Source: an uncultured Deferribacteraceae bacterium
GTDB taxonomy: Bacteria; Chrysiogenota; Deferribacteres; Deferribacterales; Mucispirillaceae
NCBI GenBank assembly: GCA_947041165.1
Contig: CAMRCY010000007.1
Span: forward strand, 1 to 64,000
Length of the DNA stretch: 64,000 bases
Direction of reading: 5' to 3'
In this document: piece by piece, positions 27,189 through 35,817 of the stretch
How positions within the stretch are numbered: position 1 is the stretch's first letter
Layout: every line of letters starts with the position of its first letter
The notes under the pieces: generated by a model
The model's database searches: none
What the model was told of the DNA's origin: nothing
What the model saw: only the letters and a program-made list of their open reading frames with translations
Made by a program: the position numbers and the translations under genes

Positions 27189-28510
27189 TATTTGCCCCCT
27201 ACAGCTTTATCATTCTCTGTTGCTGCGACATGATCTTTCACTAAGAAATTTTTAGCGTATTGAATACTTTCCATAAGTTTCCTATTTGATATACAAACGT
27301 ACGAACAACATCCACACTCAATACAACTCATGAGGTCGTCTTTAAGAGCTTGATTGATATCGCCTTGCATTATCGAGTTATTAATCCCTGTTGGAGATAA
27401 TCTCATCACACATACATCAATACAACGTCCACATCTTGCACACGCCTCTTCATCATGATTTTTTATTTTTTCATTTAAAAGAAGTACAGATGACACTGTC
27501 TTTAATATCGGAACATCTAAATCCGCTATTGAAGTTCCTGTCATTAATCCACCTAAAATAATACGATTGTACTTATCTGGATCAAAATTCAATTTCTCAA
27601 GTAATGATCTCACCGTCGTACCCATTTTAACTATAATGTTCTGATGATTATCTATATCGCCTGAAACAGTTATAACTCTATCTATAACTGGTTTAGATTG
27701 CTTAACAGCTTCGTATATACCATAGATAGTAGAGATGTTTTGTATCATAACATTAACCGATGAAGGAAGTTCTCCCTTCTTAACCGTTCTGCCTAGAAGA
27801 ACATATATTAACTGTTTTTCGCCACTATATGGATACTTACGAGGTAGTTCTGCTATATCAATATTGCTACCTTTTGCAAGTTGTTTAAACTTATCTGTCT
27901 GCTCAGTAGTATTGCCCTCAAGTGCTACGATAACTCTTTTAATATTTAACTCTTTTTGAATAAATAATATCATTTCTATTAATTCATCAGCTTTATTTAT
28001 TAAAATTGATTGATCGCATGTTAAGTAAGGTTCACTTTCTGATGCATTAATTATAAGAGTGTCAACTTTTGATTTAGAGGAAGCATATTTAACGTAACTA
28101 GGAAAACCTGCACCACCCATTCCAAGAACACCCGCATTTTTGATAATACTCTCTGTGTCCTTCGTAGGAGATAGTTTAACATAATCACCAGATTGCTCTG
28201 ATGCTTTAATTACAATCCCTTCTGTTGTCATTAACTTACTATGCTTGATCTGCGTAATATCTTCTACAATCCCATCTACTGATGAATGTATGTCTATAGA
28301 AAATCCTGTTTCACTAGCTTTAGCAATAATATCTCCTGCTTTAACAACCGCACCCTTTTCAACTACAGGGATTGAGTTATTACAGAATGAATTACTAAGT
28401 GGATAGTAAAATAGCTCTCCATCAAGAACTGGCAACGTATTTATTATATTCGCATCAGCAAACTTATTTTGCTTAAGCTTAATACCGCCTTTAATTGAGT
28501 AAAGTTTCAT
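27188..28510 (-). CDS. rnfC: Rnf complex subunit C (NADH site)
   Basis: The 440-residue peripheral subunit that exchanges electrons with NAD. It has GMGGAGFPSYVK (glycine-rich NAD/FMN loop, about 131-142), NASESEPYL, and two [4Fe-4S] motifs CARCGRCIDVC and CIECGCCSYVC (about 360-410). It is the first rnf gene. The operon starts 7 bases after the dCMP deaminase stop, so both may share a transcript. The complex couples ferredoxin:NAD oxidoreduction to H+ or Na+ transport. Confidence 0.95.
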   Translation of the reverse strand: MKLYSIKGGIKLKQNKFADANIINTLPVLDGELFYYPLSNSFCNNSIPVVEKGAVVKAGDIIAKASETGFSIDIHSSVDGIVEDITQIKHSKLMTTEGIVIKASEQSGDYVKLSPTKDTESIIKNAGVLGMGGAGFPSYVKYASSKSKVDTLIINASESEPYLTCDQSILINKADELIEMILFIQKELNIKRVIVALEGNTTEQTDKFKQLAKGSNIDIAELPRKYPYSGEKQLIYVLLGRTVKKGELPSSVNVMIQNISTIYGIYEAVKQSKPVIDRVITVSGDIDNHQNIIVKMGTTVRSLLEKLNFDPDKYNRIILGGLMTGTSIADLDVPILKTVSSVLLLNEKIKNHDEEACARCGRCIDVCVMRLSPTGINNSIMQGDINQALKDDLMSCIECGCCSYVCISNRKLMESIQYAKNFLVKDHVAATENDKAVGGK

Positions 28511-28517
28511 ATTTTCT

Positions 28518-28964
28518 TCACCTTGTGTGTTTTACAACTTTTATATCTGTCTCTGAAAGAAGCTGTTCTGCTAATAAATCTTGATAGTCATCTAAATAAA
28601 CTATCTTCGATATACGAGCATTTATCAGCATCTTAGTACATATTGAACATGGTTTGTTAGTACAATAAACAACCGCACCATCTGTCGAAACGCCATGAAC
28701 AGCAGCTTGTATTATAGCATTCTGCTCTGCATGAACACCTCTACATATTTCATGTTGTGTGCCTGATGGAATATTCATAGTTGTACGTAAACAACCAACC
28801 TCTGATGCATGTGGTAATCCCGAAGGAGCACCGTTATAACCTGTTGATATAATAAAATGGTCTTTGACTAAAATCGCTCCTACCTGTCTTCTTATACAAG
28901 TTGATCTCTCTTTTGCAACTTCAGCCATTCTCATAAAATATTCATCCCAACCGATACGATCCAT
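28518..28964 (-). CDS. dCMP/cytidine deaminase (ComEB type)
   Basis: A 148-residue zinc deaminase. HAEQNAI (about 77) gives the zinc histidine and proton-shuttle glutamate, and PCSICTKM (about 106-113) the zinc cysteines. The N-terminus GWDEYFMRMA and TCIRRQVGAILVKD match dCMP deaminases, which make dUMP for thymidylate synthesis; in transforming bacteria the homologue is ComEB. It lies between glyA and rnfC on one strand. Confidence 0.92.
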   Translation of the reverse strand: MDRIGWDEYFMRMAEVAKERSTCIRRQVGAILVKDHFIISTGYNGAPSGLPHASEVGCLRTTMNIPSGTQHEICRGVHAEQNAIIQAAVHGVSTDGAVVYCTNKPCSICTKMLINARISKIVYLDDYQDLLAEQLLSETDIKVVKHTR

Positions 28965-29024
28965 AAAATATCTACCTATTATCTATTATTTCTATACATA
29001 TTCTATAACTCATACAAAATCACT

Positions 29025-30272
29025 CTACTTTATGTAAAGAGGAAACGCAAGACACAATTTCTGGACTATTTTCTTTACTGACAGTATCTTCTCTTTATCA
29101 GTAATATTATTTAGTACTTCGATTATAAGATCTGCAATCGATTCCATCTGTGCTTCACACATACCTCTGCTTGTAATCGCAGCCGTTCCGATCCTAATAC
29201 CACTTGTAACAAATGGTGATTCAGTTTCATAAGGTATAGTATTTTTATTTGTAGTAATATTTGCAGCATCAAGTGCTATCTGACAATCTTTACCTGTTAA
29301 ACCTTTGCTTCCAACATCTAATAATACTAAATGATTATCTGTGCCACCTGATACAATTCTAAAACCTTTTGCAGTTAATGCATCTGATAAAGCTTTTGCA
29401 TTCTTAACAATCTGAAATTGATACTCTTTATAATCTCTACCCATGCACTCTTTCAACGCTACAGCTTTTGCAGCGATAACATGCATCAATGGGCCACCTT
29501 GCATACCAGGGAAAACAAATGAATTAACTTTCTTAGCGATCGCTTCATCATTACAAAGTATCATTCCACCCCTTGGGCCACGCAATGTTTTATGAGTTGT
29601 TGTTGTAACAATATGTGCATATTCCATCGGAGAAGGATGAGCACCTGCAGCAACTAAACCTGCAATATGTGCCATATCTACCATAAGATATGCACCGATC
29701 TCATCAGCTATTTCTCTAAATGCTTTAAAATCTATTGTACGAGAGTAAGCTGATGCACCTGCAACTATCATCTTAGGTTTATGCTCTTTTGCTAACGCTC
29801 TAACATTTTCCATATCTAACATCTCAGTATCTTTTGACACACCGTATGATACAACTTTTAAAAACTTACCTGAAAAATTTACTGGTGATCCATGAGTTAA
29901 ATGTCCTCCATGTGAAAGATCCATACCCATGATCGTATCGCCTAATTCAAGTAATGAAAAGTATGCTGCAAAGTTTGCCTGTGAACCTGAGTGAGGTTGA
30001 ACGTTTACATAATTACATTTAAAAACTTCCTTAGCTCTTTCAATAGCAAGAGTTTCAACTGTATCAACAAACTCGCAACCACCATAATATCTTTTACCTG
30101 GATATCCTTCTGCATACTTATTTGTAAGCAATGAACCTTGTGCTTCCATTACTGCCTCTGATACAAAATTCTCCGATGCGATTAATTCTAAATGCTCTTC
30201 TTGACGAGTTGCCTCTTGCATTATCGCCTTATAAATTTCACTATCTGCTTTCTCTAATACTTTGTAATCCAT
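29025..30272 (-). CDS. glyA: serine hydroxymethyltransferase
   Basis: A 415-residue PLP enzyme that interconverts serine and glycine and charges tetrahydrofolate with one-carbon units. The Schiff-base lysine lies in [15 protein letters not shown] (about 222-236), with ASENF and HSGSQANFA upstream. The one-carbon product links to metH and to the neighbouring dCMP deaminase via thymidylate. The last ~15 residues ([16 protein letters not shown]) are less family-like than the rest. The gap upstream (30273-30531) is AT-rich with weak repeats of TAACACAACT. Confidence 0.95.
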   Translation of the reverse strand: MDYKVLEKADSEIYKAIMQEATRQEEHLELIASENFVSEAVMEAQGSLLTNKYAEGYPGKRYYGGCEFVDTVETLAIERAKEVFKCNYVNVQPHSGSQANFAAYFSLLELGDTIMGMDLSHGGHLTHGSPVNFSGKFLKVVSYGVSKDTEMLDMENVRALAKEHKPKMIVAGASAYSRTIDFKAFREIADEIGAYLMVDMAHIAGLVAAGAHPSPMEYAHIVTTTTHKTLRGPRGGMILCNDEAIAKKVNSFVFPGMQGGPLMHVIAAKAVALKECMGRDYKEYQFQIVKNAKALSDALTAKGFRIVSGGTDNHLVLLDVGSKGLTGKDCQIALDAANITTNKNTIPYETESPFVTSGIRIGTAAITSRGMCEAQMESIADLIIEVLNNITDKEKILSVKKIVQKLCLAFPLYIK

Positions 30273-30531
30273 TCGTAACCCCTAAAAAACAAAATTATAT
30301 ATTTATAAACACTAACTCTTTAATTACCAATAAACTAATATTTTAACTGCTTAACACAACTAACTTAATTATCAATTCAAGAACACTAAGTTTACTAACT
30401 GCCTAACACAACTGTTTATACAATTGTTCAGCAAAAAAATATCTACCATGTTTAACATAATTAATTTTAGATTGATCGTAAAATAAACTCGTTAACTATT
30501 AATAAAAATTACATCGAAACTATCAATAAGA

Positions 30532-30981
30532 TTAATGTATATCTAATTTATCTCTTCTAATTAGATGACGTCCACCTTCAAACTCTGTTGATAAAAACTT
30601 CTCAATTATAGATTTGATTAACTCAATATTATCACCTAAAACTCTAGAGCCTAATGATAACACATTTGCATCATTATGTTTTCTTGTGATCTCTGCTAAC
30701 TCTTCACTTGAACACACCGCAGCTCTTATACCATCAAAACGGTTCGCCGCAATCGACACTCCTATACCTGTGCCACATATAAGTATGCCCACTTCTGAAC
30801 GCTCTGACAAAATCTCTTTTGCAACAGCTTGTGCATAATCAGGATAATCAACAGACTCTAACGAGAAACAACCACAATCAGTTATCTTATATCCTTTCGT
30901 GTTCAGATAATCTATTACTACTGATTTTAACTCATAACCTGCATGGTCTGAGCCCACTGCGATATTTAATATCTTACTCAT
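30532..30981 (-). CDS. rpiB: ribose-5-phosphate isomerase B
   Basis: The intact copy of three. RpiB interconverts ribose 5-phosphate and ribulose 5-phosphate, which feeds nucleotide and riboflavin synthesis. The 149-residue sequence has all expected residues: D12-H13 in GSDHAGYELK, C69 and T71 in CGTGIG, H102 in RKHNDANVLSLG, and arginines R138/R142 in GGRHLIRR that bind phosphate. The start is the ATG after GAGGTTAGGTTG; the TTG one codon earlier is not needed. Confidence 0.95.
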   Translation of the reverse strand: MSKILNIAVGSDHAGYELKSVVIDYLNTKGYKITDCGCFSLESVDYPDYAQAVAKEILSERSEVGILICGTGIGVSIAANRFDGIRAAVCSSEELAEITRKHNDANVLSLGSRVLGDNIELIKSIIEKFLSTEFEGGRHLIRRDKLDIH

Positions 30982-31221
30982 CAACCTAACCTCAAATATA
31001 TTACTCTACTTTCTTTAAAATCAAACTAAGAAACAATCCTCTAAATTCTACTCAAAAAAACTTACTTAATGACCTCAAAACTTATAACAAATTCTACTCT
31101 AAAATATTCACTATAATTTCAATACATGTCACTAAACTCTACTCAAAAACTTGCTTAACAATCTCAACATTTATCGCAAATTCTATTAGTAAATATCCAC
31201 TATTATTTCAATATATATCGC

Positions 31222-31432
31222 TAAATTCTACTCGTAAAACTTGCCAATTATTTCAAAACATGTTGCAAATTTTATTCACAAACTTGATCGCAAACTTGCT
31301 CAACTAAATTTTATAAACAATCTTAAATTGATAAAAACTTGCCAATTATTCAAAACATGTTGCAAATTTTATTCACAAACTTGATCGCAAACTTGCTCAA
31401 CTAAATTTTATAAACAATCTTAAATTGATAAG
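31222..31432. repeat. 98-bp direct repeat, two copies, at rpiB-like stop
   Basis: Two nearly identical ~97-bp copies (about 31238-31335 and 31336-31432). They contain AAACATGTTGCAAATTTTATT, GCAAACTTGCTCAACTA and AATCTTAAATTGATAA, and the second runs into the end of the rpiB-like gene at 31420. A third copy lies at 31961-32060. The rest of the 435-base gap (30985-31221) has looser repeats of CTAAATTCTACTC and CAAAACTTATC words and no gene. Confidence 0.88.
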
Positions 31433-31818
31433 AACTTGTCAACTATTAACTTGGCTAAATCCATATCATCACCGATTGTCTTAGCACCTAATGATAACAC
31501 ATTTGCATCATCTTGTTTTCTTGCAGTCGATGCTTTCTCTTCGCTATCACATACAACAGCCCTTACACCATCGTAACCATTGGAAACCCTCGCCGCACCG
31601 TTACCTGAAGAACATATAACGATACCTACCGTTGAACGCTCTGATAAAATCTCTTTCACAACAGCATGAGCGTATTCAGGATTATCAGAAGGCTCTTTTG
31701 AAAAACAACCACAATCCGTTACGTTATAACCTTTACTTTTTAAATAATCTATAATTACTAATTTCAACTCATAACCAACGTGTTTTGAGCCTACCGCTAT
31801 ATTTAATTCCTTACCCAT
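31420..31818 (-). CDS. degenerate RpiB paralogue 2
   Basis: A 132-residue RpiB-fold protein whose active site is altered. The first motif is GSKHVG (aspartate to lysine), the cysteine loop CSSGNG (cysteine kept, threonine to serine), and the catalytic histidine is lost (RKQDDANVLSLG). It stops at KFLSI, so the phosphate-binding arginine tail is missing. Yet the frame is open and has the same AAGGATTAGGTTG-ATG start context. Its last 33 residues are identical to paralogue 3. It may be inactive, a subunit that pairs with RpiB, or an isomerase for another sugar phosphate. Confidence 0.75.
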   Translation of the reverse strand: MGKELNIAVGSKHVGYELKLVIIDYLKSKGYNVTDCGCFSKEPSDNPEYAHAVVKEILSERSTVGIVICSSGNGAARVSNGYDGVRAVVCDSEEKASTARKQDDANVLSLGAKTIGDDMDLAKLIVDKFLSI

Positions 31819-31960
31819 CAACCTAATCCTTATTACAATATATATTCTAAACATTTTTGAGAATATTTTAAACCTAAACTAAAACCTACTCTGAAACTAA
31901 TAACAAACTTGCTCAACTATACTTTGTCAACCATCTTAAAACATAGCGTAAATTCTACTC

Positions 31961-32060
31961 GCAAACTTGCCAATTATTTCAAAACATGTTGCAAATTTTA
32001 TTCACAAACCTGATCGCAAACTTGCTCAACTAAATTTTATAAACAATCTTAAATTGATAA
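31961..32060. repeat. third copy of the rpiB-flank repeat
   Basis: A copy of the 98-bp unit from 31238-31432, differing by a few bases, that runs into the end of rpiB-like paralogue 3. Gene tail and flank were therefore copied as one block. Confidence 0.88.
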
Positions 32061-32447
32061 GAACTTGTCAACTATTAACTTGGCTAAATCCATATCATCA
32101 CCGATTGTCTTAGCACCTAACGATAACACATTTGCATCATCTTGTTTTCTTGCAATCTCTGCTTTGTTTTCACTGCCACAGATAACAGCTCTTATACCAT
32201 CATGACAATTAGCAACAGCTGCAGCACCAGTACCAGAAGTACATATAAGTATACCAACTTCTGAACGCTCTGACAAAATTTCTTTCGCAACAGAGTTTGC
32301 ATACTCCGAATAATCAATATTCGCTTTTGAAAAACAACCACAATCTGTGATCTTATACCCTTTACTATTCAAATAATCTATAACTACTAATTTTAACTCA
32401 TAACCGATATGGGTTGAGCCAATTGCAATATTTAATATACTACTCAT
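32049..32447 (-). CDS. degenerate RpiB paralogue 3
   Basis: A second 132-residue RpiB-like protein. Changes against the intact copy are GSTHIG (aspartate to threonine), CTSGTG for CGTGIG (cysteine kept), RKQDDAN (histidine to glutamine) and loss of the ~17-residue C-terminal arginine tail. The start is the ATG following AGGATAGGTTG, preceded by an in-frame TTG. About 115 bases at its 3' end are nearly identical to paralogue 2, a sign of recent duplication or gene conversion, while the first halves have drifted. The open frame and ribosome site suggest it is still translated. Confidence 0.75.
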   Translation of the reverse strand: MSSILNIAIGSTHIGYELKLVVIDYLNSKGYKITDCGCFSKANIDYSEYANSVAKEILSERSEVGILICTSGTGAAAVANCHDGIRAVICGSENKAEIARKQDDANVLSLGAKTIGDDMDLAKLIVDKFLSI

Positions 32448-32568
32448 CAACCTATCCTCTTTATAATCACTAAGCTGATCACTCTACTTTCTTCAAAACA
32501 TACTCTAAAACATAACCTAAAACATATAAATGAAATCTATCAAATACTAATCTCAACTTTATATTTTA

Positions 32569-33582
32569 TTAATCACTTTTTGGAGTGAAATCAATTTTAG
32601 ACGTAAATGCAGAATCAGGATCTGAATTATTATCAGCTTCAATATCACCATCTAAACCACCTTTCAAATCGTGGTTATAAAGTGGACGTTCAAGCAATCT
32701 ATCGTAACTTGACCACTCACCACCTGCAACATTATCTTTGGCAAATACAGATTCAAATGTTTGCATTTTAGCATCTATGTTATCAATATAATGAAGCAGA
32801 AATGCTTCACGTATTTTAGGACGTTTAGGAGAGCCATACTCTAAATAACCGTGGTGCGATGCTATTAAATGTAGAACCAATGTTTCTGCCATTTTAGGAA
32901 ATCCATCAATCTTTGCAACATAACCACGAACCATATCTATACCTATAAGAAGATGTCCTAACAATCTGCCATCATCTGTATATTCAAAACCATTCTCTAT
33001 ATCTAACTCATGAATTTTTCCTACATCGTGAAATAAAACTCCCATGAAAAGTAGATCTCTATTCACAACTGGACCGTAAAAATCTGCAACCAATTTAGAT
33101 AATTTCAACATAGATAATGTGTGATCTAAAAGTCCATTAATATATGCATGATGAACTGTTTTTGCAGCAGGACTTCTCATAAACATATCAAACTGGTATT
33201 TATCTTCTATAAACATAGTTGCAAGCGATTTAAAATAATCTGCCTCTACATTCTTATTAAGAAAACTTGTAAGCTCAATAACCATAGCTTCCATATCTTT
33301 TCCACTTTTAGGTAGAAATAGAGATTTGTCAGCATCCTCAATCAATGTCATATCCTTAACTTTTAACTGTGTTACACCGTTATAAGATTGAACAACTCCA
33401 TCAATATTGACTACGCAGCCTTTCTCAACTTTGCACTTTAATTTGTTGCTATCAAACATAATTCCATTGATAACTATGCCATCTGTATCTGATAAAGATA
33501 ATCGTAAATAAGGTTTATTATCTTTCGTTTGTAAAGTTTGAAGATTAAATATCATATAATCTTTTTTAATACTAAGTTCCAT
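32569..33582 (-). CDS. YhaM-like HD-domain 3'-5' exoribonuclease
   Basis: A 337-residue protein with an N-terminal OB-fold (about 1-90; VNIDGVVQSYNGVTQLKVK is the nucleic-acid-binding type) and an HD domain with HHAYINGLLDHTLS, LFHDVGKIHEL and HHGYLEYGSPKRP as metal ligands. This layout is that of YhaM, which trims RNA and single-stranded DNA. A short acidic tail follows. It is placed upstream of the rpiB-like genes and downstream of two small genes. Confidence 0.85.
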   Translation of the reverse strand: MELSIKKDYMIFNLQTLQTKDNKPYLRLSLSDTDGIVINGIMFDSNKLKCKVEKGCVVNIDGVVQSYNGVTQLKVKDMTLIEDADKSLFLPKSGKDMEAMVIELTSFLNKNVEADYFKSLATMFIEDKYQFDMFMRSPAAKTVHHAYINGLLDHTLSMLKLSKLVADFYGPVVNRDLLFMGVLFHDVGKIHELDIENGFEYTDDGRLLGHLLIGIDMVRGYVAKIDGFPKMAETLVLHLIASHHGYLEYGSPKRPKIREAFLLHYIDNIDAKMQTFESVFAKDNVAGGEWSSYDRLLERPLYNHDLKGGLDGDIEADNNSDPDSAFTSKIDFTPKSD

Positions 33583-33618
33583 CCCACACCTTTAATAAAT
33601 TAACACAATGTGATAATA

Positions 33619-33906
33619 TTAATCGAAATCAATATTTTCAGATTCTGTTATAGTTAAATTTTCTATTAAAAAACCGTCTAATCGCAGAGACTCTAGAACT
33701 TCTAAAAGAGTATCCTTCATAGACGATGTTGTCATCATTATACAATTATTATCATACAAAGAATCTGTTCTAATCATCGCTAAAGATTCATAAGAGTCTA
33801 CAATAGAGTTGATTAAAACTATATCCTTTGGTTCAGTATTAAATCTTATTTTATAAGATTTTTCAATATCTATATTATCTATATTATCAATATTAACGCT
33901 ACTCAT
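33619..33906 (-). CDS. small hypothetical protein, DUF4911-like
   Basis: A 95-residue acidic protein. A Ile/Asp-rich start (NIDNIDNIDIE, from a small in-frame repeat) is followed by a beta-rich core: YKIRFNTEPKDIVLINSIVD, LAMIRTDSL, CIMMTTSS and a helix LLEVLESLRLDGFL. The pattern recalls DUF4911 proteins found beside nusB or YhaM-like genes in delta-like bacteria; I cannot confirm it. It starts 2 bases before the next gene ends, so the two are co-transcribed. Confidence 0.55.
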   Translation of the reverse strand: MSSVNIDNIDNIDIEKSYKIRFNTEPKDIVLINSIVDSYESLAMIRTDSLYDNNCIMMTTSSMKDTLLEVLESLRLDGFLIENLTITESENIDFD

Positions 33907-33908
33907 AT

Positions 33909-34295
33909 CTATGTAAACTCTATATATTTTACTGTGATATAAGGAAGTGCATTATTTAATTGATGAACATCTAATAGAGCTGATTTCTCAATATATATAA
34001 TTTTGCTTTTAAGATTGTTTATCATTTTTAAAAACTTTTTCATATCTTTATTTACATTTTCGAAATCTAAAAGAAATACTCCTCTTTCAAACAACATCGG
34101 GATATGTCTGTAAAAAACAGCTCCATTTAAATCAAGAGGATCAAGTCTTTTTTGCATGTTGCCGTATGAAAAGAAATCCAATTTTAACGAACCACCCCTT
34201 GGAGTTTTTTTCACAAAATCGTAATCCAAAATAATCGGATAATTATCTTCAGGTAAATCATTAAAATAAACAACACTACTATTCTTCTCGTCCAT
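33909..34295 (-). CDS. hypothetical protein
   Basis: A 128-residue soluble protein I do not recognise. It has no signal peptide or membrane helix, begins MDEKNSSVVYFND, and contains a central YRHIPMLFERGVFLLDFENV and an LKSKIIYIEKSAL segment. Its place between nusB and a DUF4911-like gene, with 15 bases to nusB, suggests a shared transcript with RNA-related genes (nusB, YhaM). It carries a plausible ribosome site (AGGGGGAAT) before ATG. Confidence 0.6.
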   Translation of the reverse strand: MDEKNSSVVYFNDLPEDNYPIILDYDFVKKTPRGGSLKLDFFSYGNMQKRLDPLDLNGAVFYRHIPMLFERGVFLLDFENVNKDMKKFLKMINNLKSKIIYIEKSALLDVHQLNNALPYITVKYIEFT

Positions 34296-34310
34296 TTATT
34301 CCCCCTAGAA

Positions 34311-34715
34311 CTAAAACGATCTAGATATATTATCTAATATACCATTAACAAATGCAGCAGATTTATCATCACCATAATATTTTGCGATAGCCGTATAATC
34401 TCTCAAAATATTAGACGCAGGACGACTCTTTTCAAATATCTCTGTTATCCCTAATCTTAATATTATACGTTCAATTAATGACAATCTCTCAATACTCCAC
34501 TTTGCTGACAAAAACTGAGCCACCAAAATATCGTTTTCTGCTGATTTATCTACTGTGCTAGATAGTAAAAATGAGATATCTGCTTGTTCATCTTCCGATA
34601 CCATCGGGTATTTTAACAAACAATTACTCTTTATATTCTCAATTGTATCTGATGTAATCTCGTATGCATATAATATCTGCACCGCAACATCTACTGTTAT
34701 ATTTTTTTTAGCCAC
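34311..34715 (-). CDS. nusB: transcription antitermination factor NusB
   Basis: A 134-residue all-helical protein that, with NusE, binds boxA in rRNA leaders. It shows the family pattern AVQILYAYEI near the N-terminus, ERLSLIERIILRLGITE in the middle and a C-terminal IAKYYGDDKSAAFVNGILD. It lies just downstream of ribH, the standard ribH-nusB order. Confidence 0.92.
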   Translation of the reverse strand: MAKKNITVDVAVQILYAYEITSDTIENIKSNCLLKYPMVSEDEQADISFLLSSTVDKSAENDILVAQFLSAKWSIERLSLIERIILRLGITEIFEKSRPASNILRDYTAIAKYYGDDKSAAFVNGILDNISRSF

Positions 34716-34762
34716 TTAAATTTAACTCTTCACTTCTATTTCTATATTTTTAAACAACTCAA

Positions 34763-35236
34763 CTATCCTTTTATCTGCTTAAATAGTGAAACCATCTCAA
34801 TAGCTGTTAACGCTGCATCAAAACCTTTGTTACCAGATTTTGTACCTGCACGCTCTATCGCTTGCTCGATCGAATCAGTTGTTAAAACACCAAAAATAAC
34901 TGGTATACCACTCTCCATTGAAGCCGCCGCAACACCCTTAGATACTTCGCTTGCAACATAATCAAAATGTGGAGTTGAACCTCTGATTACTGCCCCCAAT
35001 GTGATGACAACATCATATTTTCCTGATTTTGCCAATTTGAGAGATGTTAGAGGAATTTCATAAGCACCTGGAACTCTAATAACCGATATATCTTTGATAT
35101 CAGCACTATGACGAACTAGGCAATCTGTTGCACCTGCAACCAATTTTTCTGAGATAAAATCATTAAATCTCGATGAAACTATAGCAACTTTGATGCCCTT
35201 TGCATCTAACTGACCTTCTATTACTTTAAAAGACAT
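34763..35236 (-). CDS. ribH: lumazine synthase (6,7-dimethyl-8-ribityllumazine synthase)
   Basis: A 157-residue enzyme that condenses the RibA product line with 3,4-dihydroxybutanone phosphate, the step before riboflavin synthase. SSRFNDFI gives the aromatic stacking site, VPGAYEIPL the substrate strand, [18 protein letters not shown] the catalytic histidine loop, and [24 protein letters not shown] the family block. It lies across a 581-base repeat array from ribBA and precedes nusB. Confidence 0.95.
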   Translation of the reverse strand: MSFKVIEGQLDAKGIKVAIVSSRFNDFISEKLVAGATDCLVRHSADIKDISVIRVPGAYEIPLTSLKLAKSGKYDVVITLGAVIRGSTPHFDYVASEVSKGVAAASMESGIPVIFGVLTTDSIEQAIERAGTKSGNKGFDAALTAIEMVSLFKQIKG

Positions 35237-35307
35237 AACGCCCCCTTCTTATAAACTTAAATATTCTATAATAACTTAATATATTTTAATTTTAACTATC
35301 ATCACGT

Positions 35308-35812
35308 ACTGTACAAACTTGCTCAACCGTGCGAATTTTTCCAACTGTGCGAACTTGCTCAACTGTGCGAACTTGCTCAACTGTGCGAACTTGCTCAACT
35401 ATGTGAACTGGCTCAATCGTGCGAACTTGCCCAACCGTGCGAACTTACTCAACTATGCAAACTTACCCAACCGTGCGAACTTGCCCAACCGTGCGAATTT
35501 TTCCAATCGTGCCAACTTACTCAACCATGCGAACTTGCTCAACTGTGCGAATTTTTCCAACTGTGCGAACTTGCTCAACTGTGCGAACTTGCTCAACTGT
35601 GCGAACTTGCTCAACTGTGCGAACTTGCCCAATCGTGCGAATTTTTCCAATCGTGCGAACTTGCTCAACTGTGTCAACTTTCTCAACTATGTGAACTTGC
35701 TCAACTGTGTCAACTTGCTCAACCATGCGAACTTGCTCAATCGTGTGAACTTGCTCAACCATGCGAACTTGCTCAACCATGCGAACTTGCTCAATCGTGC
35801 GAACTTGCCACA
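35308..35812. repeat. 18-bp minisatellite, about 28 copies
   Basis: A tandem array of consensus TGTGCGAACTTGCTCAAC (18 bp) with variants such as AATTTTTCC. It fills the gap from just after ribH to about 6 bases from the ribBA stop. Open frames on both strands repeat six-residue units (NCANLL and similar), as expected from a stop-free 18-mer, and have no ribosome site. The reverse complement of the 12380-12855 unit (TGTGCGAGTTTGCAAC) shares TGTGCGA and TTGC with it. Confidence 0.95.
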
Positions 35813-35817
35813 TAAAA

